In this document: positions 1 to 6,584 of the stretch, one piece after another
Layout: every line of letters begins with the position of its first letter
Numbering within the stretch: the stretch's first letter is position 1
Assembly: GCA_002413455.1 (NCBI GenBank)
Contig: DHXA01000109.1
Location: forward strand, 949-8,618
Direction of reading: 5' to 3'
DNA length: 7,670 nucleotides
Source: Rhodanobacter sp. UBA5168
GTDB lineage: Bacteria > Pseudomonadota > Gammaproteobacteria > Xanthomonadales > Rhodanobacteraceae
Program-made: the position numbers and the translations under genes
The notes under the pieces: model-generated
The model's database searches: none
Told to the model about the DNA's origin: nothing
The model's input: only the letters and a program-made list of their open reading frames with translations

Positions 1-12
1 TATAAGAGACAG
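1..12. other. Residual Nextera/Tn5 mosaic-end adapter at contig end
   Basis: The first twelve bases, TATAAGAGACAG, are identical to the 3' part of the 19-base Tn5 mosaic end used in Nextera libraries (AGATGTGTATAAGAGACAG). An exact 12-base match sitting precisely at the edge is very unlikely by chance. These bases are best read as untrimmed library sequence, not genome. They run into the DUF3987 reading frame and would add false residues at its visible end. Confidence 0.88.
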
Positions 13-1250
13 GCTCTGGATAGCGAGAACTGATCGCGGTACGCCTCGATGTGATACCGGATGATCCGAATCGCGCGTTCCATCGTGTCCAACGTGACTT
101 TCGTATCACCGCTGAGATACGCAAAGACAGCAGCCTGACGAGCTGCGTGGATCGAAGCCTTGGCCGCGAATTCGCTGACATCGAGGAGATCACCGGGTTT
201 GCCATCTTTCCCGCGTTCAACAGTGCGATCGGCCATTTCGTGGTCAAACGTCTTGAAGCAGTCGTATGCTTCAGGATCAAGTTCGACCTCGTCCTGTTCC
301 GTGATGCCGGCCTTAACACGGCGTTCGTACTCGGCAATCAGTTCGGCGATGCGGGCCAAGAATGCGTCAAGCGGTGCCGTGGTTTCTGCTAACCCTTCCG
401 TCGAAGTGAAGCCTGGGTTTGGTTTGTTAGGTGTGCTGATCAGGAACCTGGCCCAAGCGCCCATACCCAGGGCGGAATCGCCCTGGGTGGCGCAGAAGTC
501 ATAGAACACCTTGGGCTGGACAAGGAACAGGGCCAGGATCCTCGCTTTGAAAACGGAGGTGACACCGGACCCCACGCGATCGCTGTCGATGTCGCCATGG
601 CTCCACCCTTGGCACAGATCGGCAAGGTACTGGTACAGGTACTTGAACAGCTTTGCCCCTTCATCGCTGGCAAGGCCCACGGACTGAAGGAAACCCCGCA
701 CACGCCGCAGGAACGCGGCGCCGGTCGCATCGGACATCAGCCACTTCCGAAGTTGCGGCTTGCTAGGCTTCTTCAGGTTATCGAGCTCCGCCTGAAGATG
801 GTCGCAAGGCTGGCCTTTTGCACGCATCCTCCTGATCAACGTGTTGAGATCGGAGCGCTGCATCTTGTAGTTGTAGAGTTTGTCCGGGTATTCCTCCATT
901 TCCTTTGTATAGGTGGCTTCGGCGGCCATGTCGCTGGCTTTGAACAGTGCAAAGAAGGTTTCGAACGCCCTGGTCTTGCCCATGCCCGACATGGCGATGA
1001 TGAGGAAGTAAATCGACAACGGGACCGTGCTGCCATCGGGCAACTTCAGCACTGCCAAGCCTTGTACAGCCAGTGATAGGGCTGCTTGGGCGACCCCCGA
1101 ATACAAGGTGGGGGAGAGTTGGTGGCGGACGCAAGCGCATTCCACGCCTTCGCGCAGCAGCTTGGGCTGAGCTTCGAAGGGATACTCACACTTGGTCGGG
1201 GTGAAGTCCTCAAGCTTCTTGCGCCACGAACGACCATTGAACCCGGTCAT
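13..1250 (-). CDS. DUF3987-family P-loop ATPase (putative primase/helicase-like), 3' end missing
   Basis: The open frame runs from ATG at 1250 off the left edge, giving 412 genuine codons. A P-loop lies at residues 86-93 (AMSGMGKT, Lys92) after a hydrophobic strand. SDAT follows at 173-176, an acidic SDEG at 195-198 that looks like a Walker B equivalent, DRVGSG at 224-229 and ARFL at 267-270. This order of P-loop, SDAT, SDEG, R-V-G and a late Arg matches what I know of DUF3987 proteins of phages, satellites and islands. Those are often annotated as primase- or helicase-like, but the function is mostly unproven. The start is firm: AAGGAGG lies 7 bases upstream, and the ATG overlaps the preceding stop as ATGA. 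It is the last visible gene of a four-gene operon. The protein probably acts on element DNA during replication, which is inference. The true C-terminus lies beyond the window. Confidence 0.85.
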
Positions 1251-1441
1251 GACACCACCTCCTTGAGCTGGTGGTGTTCATGGACGTCTGAAGTCGACAA
1301 GTCTTCCACCATGGCAGTCACAGCCCCCTGCATAGCGGGGGGCTGTGACTCACTCGGGCTGGAAGCGTCGAAACTCGTCGCGGGCACTAGGTCATCGTTA
1401 GGCATGAAGCGCGATGCCGCACCATTGTAGAAGGCTCTCAT
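1247..1441 (-). CDS. Small hypothetical protein (64 aa) in the DUF3987 operon
   Basis: This 64-residue protein has no family I recognise. It is rich in Ser, Pro and Ala in the middle, with an acidic, His-containing stretch near the end (DVHEHHQ). I see no membrane segment, signal peptide or Cys. Reality as a gene rests on context. It has a strong GGAGG about 6 bases before the ATG, its ATG overlaps the upstream stop as ATGA, and its TGA overlaps the DUF3987 start in the same way. A perfect 13-bp inverted repeat lies inside the coding sequence. It could be a small partner of the ATPase, or mainly a translated leader that couples expression; the sequence does not decide. Confidence 0.7.
   Translation of the reverse strand: MRAFYNGAASRFMPNDDLVPATSFDASSPSESQPPAMQGAVTAMVEDLSTSDVHEHHQLKEVVS
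1316..1350. repeat. Perfect 13-bp inverted repeat inside the 64-aa gene
   Basis: The arms at 1316-1328 (AGTCACAGCCCCC) and 1338-1350 are exact reverse complements around a 9-base loop. The stem is GC-rich, so the mRNA should fold strongly here. It lies about 55 bases upstream of the DUF3987 ribosome binding site. No T-run follows on either strand, so it does not look like an intrinsic terminator. It may be an mRNA processing or translational control structure, or a protein-binding site. Confidence 0.8.
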
Positions 1442-1752
1442 TGGGCACCTCCCAGCAACTTATCGACCTGATCAGCCTGTCCTTGCTGATCGCTGGCAGG
1501 CTTGGCAGCAGTTGCAAGGAGTGCATCCATCTTCGTGTAATGCAGTTTGGGAATGGCGGACCGAATCTTCTTGCGGATCTTATCGTCCGATTCGCCACGT
1601 GCCCGTGCCGTACGAATAAAGGGAATCAGCTTTGCAAGTTGTGCTGACTCACGTTCCTCGGGTGTGGGCTCGGTGGCTTCGATCGCCGCGATAGCCTTGT
1701 TGATGATGTCGTCATCAATGATGAGGACGGCTTCGGGTTTATTGCTGCTCAT
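1438..1752 (-). CDS. Small protein (104 aa), possible helix-turn-helix-like, unknown function
   Basis: The start is taken at ATG 1752 because GAGGAA lies 7 bases upstream and the spacing to the preceding stop is one base. A longer frame upstream runs through the neighbour gene and is rejected. The first 40 residues are acidic (IIDDD near 11-15). Residues 40-80 are basic and predicted helical, with the pattern IRTARARGESDDKIRKKI followed by a second helix near LHYTKMDALLA. This loosely resembles small plasmid and phage DNA-binding proteins of the 'ARxRGxS..xI' kind. The tail is rich in Gln and Ala. DNA binding is inference only, and I recognise no named family. It is translated together with the 64-aa gene through an ATGA overlap. 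Confidence 0.75.
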   Translation of the reverse strand: MSSNKPEAVLIIDDDIINKAIAAIEATEPTPEERESAQLAKLIPFIRTARARGESDDKIRKKIRSAIPKLHYTKMDALLATAAKPASDQQGQADQVDKLLGGAQ

Positions 1753-1753
1753 G

Positions 1754-2092
1754 TCAGGATTCCTCATGCTGGGCGAGCACTTCGATAAGGCCGGCTTCGT
1801 CGATTCGGCGCGAGCGATCGCGCATGGCATTGCGCCACGCGATGATTTCCTCTGCCAAGAAAAGCTTGCGACCACGCTCGTTGCGGACGATGGAATCCGG
1901 CATCGGCAGCCACGGAAAAGGCGGCGTCCTGTCCGTATGCTTGCGCCTGCCGTTGTCGTCATAGCTCGGAACGATGCCGTAGCTATGCGCGCTCGATTTG
2001 CCAAGATTCACGAATTCGAGTGATTCGTGCAGCGTCCAGTTGCCGATGGAAACCTGCGGGATGCGCAGGTATTCAATAGTCTGTTTCTTCAT
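1754..2092 (-). CDS. AlpA-like / excisionase-type DNA-binding protein (112 aa)
   Basis: This is the first gene of the accessory operon. The C-terminal part, around residues 59-95, reads FPWLPMPDSIV, then RGRKLFLAEEIIAW. That matches the 'FPxPv...rrv.wlesEIxaW' half of AlpA/MerR-like winged-helix proteins. These bind DNA as excisionases or as activators of satellite and prophage operons. Residues 22-42 (ESLEFVNLGKSSAHSYGI region) could be the preceding helix-turn-helix, with about 15 extra polar residues between the halves compared with short AlpA proteins. ATG 2092 is preferred, with GAGG about 11 bases upstream; an earlier start at 2206 would add 38 residues with no similarity. Its place at the head of the operon, facing an integrase relic, fits a control or excision role. 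The fold is reasonably supported; the exact role is inferred. Confidence 0.7.
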   Translation of the reverse strand: MKKQTIEYLRIPQVSIGNWTLHESLEFVNLGKSSAHSYGIVPSYDDNGRRKHTDRTPPFPWLPMPDSIVRNERGRKLFLAEEIIAWRNAMRDRSRRIDEAGLIEVLAQHEES

Positions 2093-2246
2093 TGTGAATT
2101 CCGCCTCAGGAGATGCCGTGCTCAACATCCGTCCGGGCAGACCGTGAATCGATACGCCGCAACGACGTACAGGCACAGCCTGATGCGGGGGAAGCCGGCA
2201 GGGCATTTCTCAGTCGATAGCTGGGGACACACCGATGCCACGCCAT

Positions 2247-2266
2247 GGCCCGTAGATAAACGGGCC
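2247..2266. repeat. 7-bp inverted repeat
   Basis: GGCCCGT (2247-2253) and ACGGGCC (2260-2266) are exact reverse complements around the AT-rich loop AGATAA. The site lies about 155 bases upstream of the AlpA-like gene. It could be an operator or a small hairpin. The short stem makes chance a real possibility. Confidence 0.5.
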
Positions 2267-2318
2267 GGCTGGGACATTTATGGTGCGGTGCCTTCGACGA
2301 GAATTAAGAGGCAGCAAT

Positions 2319-2373
2319 GTGCCTACAGCATTCGGAGGCGGCGTCGTGCCTACGACAAGCAGTTCGTAGGCAC
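2319..2373. repeat. 10-bp inverted repeat plus a third copy of the GTGCCTAC arm
   Basis: GTGCCTACGA at 2346-2355 pairs exactly with 2364-2373 around an 8-base spacer. A further direct copy of GTGCCTAC lies at 2319-2326, so the 8-mer occurs three times within 55 bases, twice direct and once inverted. This looks like a set of protein-binding sites upstream of the AlpA-like operon, or iteron-like repeats. Confidence 0.65.
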
Positions 2374-2520
2374 ACCAGTTCAGCTTGCGACGAGCGCACG
2401 CTGAAACCAGCGGCGATAGAGATACCGCAAAATTTGATTCCAAGCAACAACTAATTGCTGATGTCCCGGCCGAAGCTAGCAGGACTGACGGCATCAACTG
2501 CTTCGCCTTACTGGGTGCAT

Positions 2521-2547
2521 ACAGCTACTGCTTTGCGCAGTAGCTGT
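2521..2547. repeat. 11-bp perfect inverted repeat
   Basis: ACAGCTACTGC (2521-2531) and GCAGTAGCTGT (2537-2547) are exact reverse complements around a 5-base loop. No T-run follows on either strand, so it is not an obvious terminator. It may be a structural part of a transcript that ends at the 2667-2700 hairpin, or a binding site. Confidence 0.7.
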
Positions 2548-2666
2548 TCGGATTGGATCTGCATTGACCCCCAAAGCAAAGTCACAAGTTCGGTTGCGCC
2601 GGCGACGGGTCCCTACCTCGCTAAAGCACACCAGGCAGTCCCTGAGGTATTTGAACTAGCCGCATA

Positions 2667-2700
2667 GAAGAGCGTGCGCCCGCAAGGGCGCACGCTCTTC
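2667..2700 (+). terminator. Terminator-like hairpin, 15-bp stem with GCAA tetraloop
   Basis: The arms at 2667-2681 and 2686-2700 are perfect complements, closed by the stable GNRA loop GCAA. On the plus strand it is followed by ATTATTG and then CATCTTTATT, a modest T-rich tail. The minus-strand side has no T-run. It therefore looks like a plus-strand intrinsic terminator, although no convincing plus-strand gene precedes it. It could end a non-coding RNA from 2200-2660, or be a remnant of a lost gene. Confidence 0.65.
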
Positions 2701-2739
2701 ATTATTGCTGCATCTTTATTCTGCTGTTGTGCCTGCTAG

Positions 2740-3054
2740 CGCACTCGGCGGGTGGGGGAGAAACGGGGCGAACGGTCGAACAAGAAGACGGCGATCGTGC
2801 GCACCGGCCCTGATGCGTAGATTGCGACGTGCGACGACACGTTGGAAGAGTTGCGCGATCGCGCCCTACTGTACTTCGCATTCGCAAGCGGCGACCGTAG
2901 CCGCAGCGAAGTAGCCGCCGCGGATATCAGCGACCTGCGACTGATCGAGTCCGATCGATATGTCTATCGGCTGGAGCACAGCAAGACGCAACAGCGCGGC
3001 CAGAGCGCCACATCGACGCCGACAACTCATGCAGAATCGTCGGCATCTGCGTGA
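2740..3054 (+). pseudogene. Tyrosine-recombinase (integrase) remnant
   Basis: The plus frame that holds 2842 encodes a stretch typical of the start of the tyrosine-recombinase catalytic domain: LRDRALLYFAFASG (2851-2892), then SEVAAADISDL, then LEHSKTQQ (2971-2994). The HSKT Lys (2983-2985) is the expected beta-hairpin lysine. The similarity extends upstream through KKTAIV (2782-2799) but is cut by TAG at 2818-2820. In the R-x-S-E box, the residue three before the Glu is Ser (2899-2901), where family members carry the catalytic Arg. After about 3015 the similarity stops, and the frame ends at 3052. The N-terminal arm-binding region and the C-terminal H-R-Y part are absent. This is a dead fragment near the tRNA, presumably from the element's own or an older integrase. 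The alignment is from memory, so the Ser call needs checking. Confidence 0.75.
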
Positions 3055-3219
3055 ATAGCGACATGAAATATGCTGCAGGCTTTGGGGCCTTCCCGGCTCT
3101 ACGAAGCTTCCAGAACATCGGCAAGACGTAGGCGTATCATTTTTGGATAGGCAACTAAGACCAAATTTGATCAGCTTGACCAGCCCAGCGACGACGCAAC
3201 CCAAGGATCATGTTCGCCG

Positions 3220-3238
3220 TGGGTAGAGTCATGGGTAG
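3220..3238. repeat. Two TGGGTAG direct repeats beside the tRNA 3' end
   Basis: TGGGTAG occurs at 3220-3226 and 3232-3238, a 12-base period, just beyond the tRNA terminator. Short repeats like this resemble integrase arm-type sites often found next to tRNA-integrated islands. With only two copies this is a weak call. The rest of 3055-3251 shows no gene. Confidence 0.35.
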
Positions 3239-3251
3239 GCAAATTCTAGAA

Positions 3252-3279
3252 ACAAAAAAGCCCCATATTTCAGGGGCTT
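3252..3279 (-). terminator. Intrinsic terminator after tRNA-Ser
   Basis: On the minus strand, AAGCCCC (3279-3273) pairs with GGGGCTT (3264-3258) around an 8-base loop and runs into TTTTTTGTTT. It begins 12 bases past the encoded CCA. It should end the tRNA transcript and any read-through from csrA. It also marks where core sequence gives way to the element. Confidence 0.88.
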
Positions 3280-3290
3280 AGTTGCGTATC

Positions 3291-3383
3291 TGGCGGAGAG
3301 AGAGGGATTCGAACCCTCGATAAGGCTTTTGACCCTATACTCCCTTAGCAGGGGAGCCCCTTCGGCCACTCGGGCATCTCTCC
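3291..3383 (-). tRNA. tRNA-Ser (anticodon GCU), CCA encoded
   Basis: The minus strand gives a 93-base tRNA. The acceptor GGAGAGA (3383-3377) pairs with TCTCTCC (3301-3295), followed by discriminator G and encoded CCA (3293-3291). The anticodon stem CTCCC/GGGAG encloses the loop CTGCTAA with anticodon GCT, which reads AGC and AGU serine codons. A long variable arm, typical of type II tRNAs, precedes the GAGGG-TTCGAAT-CCCTC T-arm. Its 3' end faces the integrase relic, so it is the likely attachment site of the neighbouring element. The gene is intact, as expected when integration restores the 3' end. Confidence 0.97.
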
Positions 3384-3414
3384 GGGTTTTTCCCGCATCG
3401 CTGCGGAGCCGGCA

Positions 3415-3443
3415 AGGATACTGACCGGCGAGGTCGAGGTAAA
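3415..3443 (-). promoter_or_regulatory. Candidate sigma-70 promoter for tRNA-Ser
   Basis: TTTACC (3443-3438) and TATCCT (3420-3415) are separated by 17 bases, followed by a GC-rich discriminator. Initiation would fall near 3408, about 25 bases before the tRNA. The leader includes a small hairpin, CCGCA/TGCGG with a GCGA loop, at 3393-3406. No terminator separates csrA from this promoter, so csrA read-through is also possible. Confidence 0.5.
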
Positions 3444-3457
3444 GGCCTAATTTGTCG

Positions 3458-3664
3458 TCAGTGTTCGGCGGACTCGTCAGGCACCACGCTGCCCGTCTCG
3501 TGTTCGCCCTTGATCCGCTGATAGATTTCTTCGCGATGGACGGCGACGGTCTTCGGCGCATTGATGCCGATGCGCACCTGATTGCCTTTCACACCAAGAA
3601 CGGTGACGGTCACCTCGTCGCCGATCATCAGGGTTTCACCGACCCTGCGGGTCAGAATCAACAT
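3458..3664 (-). CDS. csrA: Carbon storage regulator CsrA (RsmA)
   Basis: This 68-residue protein is a global post-transcriptional regulator. CsrA dimers bind GGA motifs in mRNA leaders to block or promote translation, and small RNAs sequester them. The N-terminus [10 protein letters not shown] and the block [12 protein letters not shown] are diagnostic. RNA-contacting Leu4, Arg6-Arg7 and Arg44 are all present. The body, about 52 residues of beta strands and one helix, is of normal length, followed by an acidic, variable tail of about 16 residues. GGAGAG lies 8 bases before ATG 3664. The alaS-csrA-tRNA-Ser order is usual in Xanthomonadales. The gene can be expressed from its own promoter in the 271-base gap or by read-through from alaS. 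Confidence 0.97.
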   Translation of the reverse strand: MLILTRRVGETLMIGDEVTVTVLGVKGNQVRIGINAPKTVAVHREEIYQRIKGEHETGSVVPDESAEH

Positions 3665-3849
3665 GATTGCTACTCTCCATAAAGCTGTTGGTCACAGGCC
3701 TGCAGCATGACGGCGCCTCACCCCTGAGCTTCCGTCCTTCCGCAGTTCGACGATTGATCCGTCGAAGGCCCTACCGCCTTCCCGGCTCACAGCCAAAACA
3801 CTCCTGAGCGTCCTGACTGGCGACACGGCCGTACAGGCCATGTCGACAC
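3665..3849 (-). promoter_or_regulatory. csrA leader with hairpins and four ANGGAN sites
   Basis: Read on the minus strand, the leader contains ANGGAN sequences at 3762-3757 (ACGGAT), 3739-3734 (AAGGAC), 3735-3730 (ACGGAA) and 3680-3675 (ATGGAG). The last overlaps the csrA Shine-Dalgarno. A 7-bp hairpin (3746-3752 with 3760-3766) places part of the first GGA in its loop. A 10-bp hairpin with one G-U pair (3821-3845) would sit at the very 5' end of the transcript. In E. coli, CsrA represses its own translation through such sites. That the same happens here is inference. Confidence 0.5.
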
Positions 3850-3856
3850 GCCGTCG

Positions 3857-3886
3857 ATACTAACTGAGCGTCATTGTCGGGCGCAA
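3857..3886 (-). promoter_or_regulatory. Candidate csrA promoter
   Basis: On the minus strand, TTGCGC (3886-3881) and TAGTAT (3862-3857) are 18 bases apart, a fair sigma-70 match. Transcription would start near 3850 and give a leader of about 185 bases. The sequence lies between alaS and csrA, and no terminator was found after the alaS stop. Both own-promoter and operon expression are therefore possible. Confidence 0.4.
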
Positions 3887-3935
3887 TGCGTTCGAATCGC
3901 AACAAATGGCATGTTCAGGTTCGTTTTTTTTCGTA

Positions 3936-6563
3936 TCACTGCGTGGCGACCCATGCCGGCAACGCAGCCAGAATCGCAGGGAGTCGAGGCGAGTCCAAAC
4001 CGCCGCCTTGCGCCATGTCCGGCCGCCCGCCACCCTTGCCGTCGATCTGGGTGGCGACGTGCGCAACCACGCTACCTGCCTTGATCCGGCCCAGTGCTTT
4101 GCCGTGCACGCCGGCGATCAGCGAAACGTGGCCATCGACCGCTCCAGCCAGCAGGATCACGCAATCCCCGAGTTGCTGTTTGAGCTGATCCACGCTGTCA
4201 CGCAGCGACTTGGTATCAAGCCCCTCCAGCCGCGCGGCAACCACCTTGATGCCGTCGACATCCGTCGCAGAACCCGCGAGGTCAGCAGTAGCGGAACCGG
4301 CTGCCTTGCTGCGCAACGAATCCAGTTCGCGCTCAAGCCTTCTCTGGCGATCGAACAGCTGGCGCAGCTTTTCCACCGCATCGTCGCCGCTGCTGGAAAG
4401 CAGCTGCGACAGCTCGCCCAGACGACGCTCCTCGTCCGCCACGTACGTCAGCGCACCGTCGCCGGTGACCGCTTCGATGCGGCGCACGCCGGAAGCGACG
4501 CCCGCCTCGCTGACGATCTTGAACAGGCCGATGTCGCCGGTACGGCTGACATGCGTACCGCCGCAAAGCTCGGTGGAGAAATCGCCCATCTTCAGCACGC
4601 GCACCTCGTCACCGTATTTCTCGCCGAACAACGCCATCGCACCGAAACCGATCGCATCGTCGTAGGTCATGTTGCGCACCTCGGCTGCCGCATTGCGGCG
4701 CACTTCGGCATTCACCATGGTCTCGACTTTCTTCAGCTCGTCGGCACCCATCGGTTTGAAGTGCGAGAAGTCGAAACGCAGCCGTTGCGGCGCGACCAGC
4801 GAACCTTTCTGCGTGACGTGATCGCCCAGCACCTTGCGCAATGCCGCGTGCAGCAGATGGGTGGCCGAATGATTGAGCACGATGGCCTGTCGCCGCGCAA
4901 CATCCACACGGGCCTCGACAACATCGCCGGTCCGCAGCGGTTCACCGCCAGCCCAGCGACCGGCATGGCCAAAGAACACACCCCCCATCTTCAACGTATC
5001 GCCGACTTCGAATCGGCCGGCGGTGGCCAGCAACTCGCCGGTATCACCCACCTGCCCGCCCGATTCGGCGTAGAACGGCGTGCGATCGAGGATCAGCAAG
5101 CCCTCCTCGCCGTCGGCAAGCTGATCGATCTGCTTGCCGCCATGGACGATGCCCAGCACCTTGCAGCCCTCGCTGCGCAATGCTTCATAACCGAGAAACA
5201 CGGTTGGCCTGAGTTGACTGGCCAGCTCGGCCGGCATCTGACCCTTGGCCTCGAAGCGGCCAGCAGCGCGGGCGCGTTCGCGCTGCTCATTCATGGCTTG
5301 CTCGAAGCCGGGCATGTCCACGTCCAGCCCGCGCTCACGTGCGATATCGGCGGTGAGGTCGACCGGGAAGCCAAAGGTGTCGTACAGGCGGAATGCATCC
5401 ACACCGGAAATCGTCTTACCCGACTTCGTCGCCACCTCGTCGAACAGACGCATGCCGTGTTCCAGCGTCTCGCCAAAGCGCTGCTCCTCAGTGCGCAACG
5501 CGTCCTCGACGAACGACTGCTTCGCCGTCAGCTCGGGATAAGCCACGCCCATTTCCTCGACCAGCGACGCCACCATCTTCCAGAAAAAGTCGCCACGCAC
5601 ACCCAGCATCCAGCCATGCCGCAGGGCACGGCGGATGATCCGGCGCAAGACATAGCCGCGACCTTCATTGGATGGCAGCACGCCATCGACGATCAGGAAT
5701 GAGCACGCACGAATGTGATCGGCGATCACGCGCAGCGACTTGTTCGCCAGATCCTTCGTGCCGGTGAGCTCGCCTGCTACCTGGATCAGATGCGCGAACA
5801 GGTCGATCTCATAATTGGAGTGCACGTGCTGCAGCACGGCGGCGAGCCGTTCCAGACCCATGCCGGTGTCCACACACGGTGCCGGCAGCGGACTCAGCGT
5901 GCCATCCGGCGCGCGGTCGAATTGCATGAACACCAGGTTCCAGATCTCGATGTAGCGGTCACCATCTTCGTCTGGCGAACCGGGCGGTCCACCGGCAATG
6001 TCGGCGCCATGATCGAAGAAAATCTCGGTGCACGGGCCGCACGGGCCGGTGTCGGCCATCTGCCAGAAATTGTCTGAAGCATATGGCGCACCCTTGTTGT
6101 CGCCAATGCGCACGATGCGCTCGGCCGGCACACCCACTTCCTTGTTCCAGATGTCGAATGCCTCGTCATCGGTGTGATAGACGGTGACCCACAATTTTTC
6201 CGCCGGCAGCTTGAACACGTCGGTCAGCAGTTCCCACGCGTAGGCGATCGCATCGCGCTTGAAATAGTCGCCGAACGACCAGTTGCCAAGCATTTCGAAG
6301 AAGGTGTGGTGGCGTGCGGTATAGCCCACGGCGTCCAGGTCGTTGTGCTTGCCGCCGGCACGCAGGCAGCGCTGCACGTCCGCTGCCCGGACGTATCCAG
6401 GTTTTTCGCTGCCCAGAAACACGTTCTTGAACTGCACCATGCCCGAGTTGGTGAACAGCAACGTCGGGTCGCTGGACGGCACCAGCGAGCTGGACGGCAC
6501 GATGGTGTGACCCTTGGAGCGAAAGTAGTCGAGGAAGGTCGAACGGATTTCAGAGGTTTTCAT
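3936..6563 (-). CDS. alaS: Alanyl-tRNA synthetase AlaS
   Basis: This cytoplasmic class II synthetase charges tRNA-Ala with alanine and edits mischarged serine and glycine. At 875 aa it is full length (E. coli 876). The catalytic core shows [27 protein letters not shown] (residues 71-80) and motif 3 TGMGLERL (233-240). The editing domain has the zinc-site HxxxH at His565/His569 and CGGTH at 667-671. The C-Ala domain ends with [15 protein letters not shown] (841-855 region). ATG 6563 is chosen because [14 protein letters not shown] aligns with the family N-terminus. A GTG at 6599 would add 12 residues encoded by a T-run leader. The Shine-Dalgarno before 6563 is poor. The gene follows recX, as in related genomes, and is the housekeeping anchor of this region. 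Confidence 0.97.
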   Translation of the reverse strand: MKTSEIRSTFLDYFRSKGHTIVPSSSLVPSSDPTLLFTNSGMVQFKNVFLGSEKPGYVRAADVQRCLRAGGKHNDLDAVGYTARHHTFFEMLGNWSFGDYFKRDAIAYAWELLTDVFKLPAEKLWVTVYHTDDEAFDIWNKEVGVPAERIVRIGDNKGAPYASDNFWQMADTGPCGPCTEIFFDHGADIAGGPPGSPDEDGDRYIEIWNLVFMQFDRAPDGTLSPLPAPCVDTGMGLERLAAVLQHVHSNYEIDLFAHLIQVAGELTGTKDLANKSLRVIADHIRACSFLIVDGVLPSNEGRGYVLRRIIRRALRHGWMLGVRGDFFWKMVASLVEEMGVAYPELTAKQSFVEDALRTEEQRFGETLEHGMRLFDEVATKSGKTISGVDAFRLYDTFGFPVDLTADIARERGLDVDMPGFEQAMNEQRERARAAGRFEAKGQMPAELASQLRPTVFLGYEALRSEGCKVLGIVHGGKQIDQLADGEEGLLILDRTPFYAESGGQVGDTGELLATAGRFEVGDTLKMGGVFFGHAGRWAGGEPLRTGDVVEARVDVARRQAIVLNHSATHLLHAALRKVLGDHVTQKGSLVAPQRLRFDFSHFKPMGADELKKVETMVNAEVRRNAAAEVRNMTYDDAIGFGAMALFGEKYGDEVRVLKMGDFSTELCGGTHVSRTGDIGLFKIVSEAGVASGVRRIEAVTGDGALTYVADEERRLGELSQLLSSSGDDAVEKLRQLFDRQRRLERELDSLRSKAAGSATADLAGSATDVDGIKVVAARLEGLDTKSLRDSVDQLKQQLGDCVILLAGAVDGHVSLIAGVHGKALGRIKAGSVVAHVATQIDGKGGGRPDMAQGGGLDSPRLPAILAALPAWVATQ

Positions 6564-6584
6564 GCGTATCGAAGTGGCTGGTGT

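Larger units (their letters stand above)
2093..2739. other. Non-coding stretch rich in perfect inverted repeats
   Basis: I see no convincing gene across roughly 650 bases. The frames present lack ribosome binding sites, recognisable domains and GC-biased third codon positions. The stretch does hold four perfect inverted repeats with stems of 7, 10, 11 and 15 bp, plus a third copy of one repeat arm. It separates the AlpA-like operon from the integrase relic. That is where satellites and prophages usually keep operators, regulatory RNAs or origins. I found no sigma-70 promoter strong enough to call for the operon. Confidence 0.6.

Noticed and set aside
1438..2004. 188-codon extended version of the 104-aa protein
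   Set aside because: The extra N-terminus overlaps most of the AlpA-like gene in another frame. The good ribosome binding site belongs to ATG 1752.
1754..2206. 150-codon extended version of the AlpA-like protein
   Set aside because: The extra 38 residues have no domain-like features. ATG 2092 has its own ribosome binding site.
2210..2497. 95-codon minus-strand frame upstream of the AlpA-like gene
   Set aside because: No Shine-Dalgarno and no familiar domain were found. It runs through the inverted repeats and reads like translated non-coding DNA.
2461..2667. 68-codon plus-strand frame that ends on the terminator hairpin
   Set aside because: It has no ribosome binding site, mixed third-position bases unlike host genes, a hairpin inside it and no recognisable motif. 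A non-coding transcript explains the terminator as well.
1316..2700. Possible CRISPR array from the several repeats
   Set aside because: The inverted repeats differ in sequence and are not regularly spaced, and no direct repeat-spacer pattern exists.
3229..3561. 110-codon minus-strand frame across the tRNA
   Set aside because: It covers the tRNA, its promoter and part of csrA in a wrong frame.
3906..5702. 598-codon plus-strand open frame
   Set aside because: It is antisense to alaS, which has all family motifs. The long frame arises from the high-GC codon pattern, and it has no recognisable domain.
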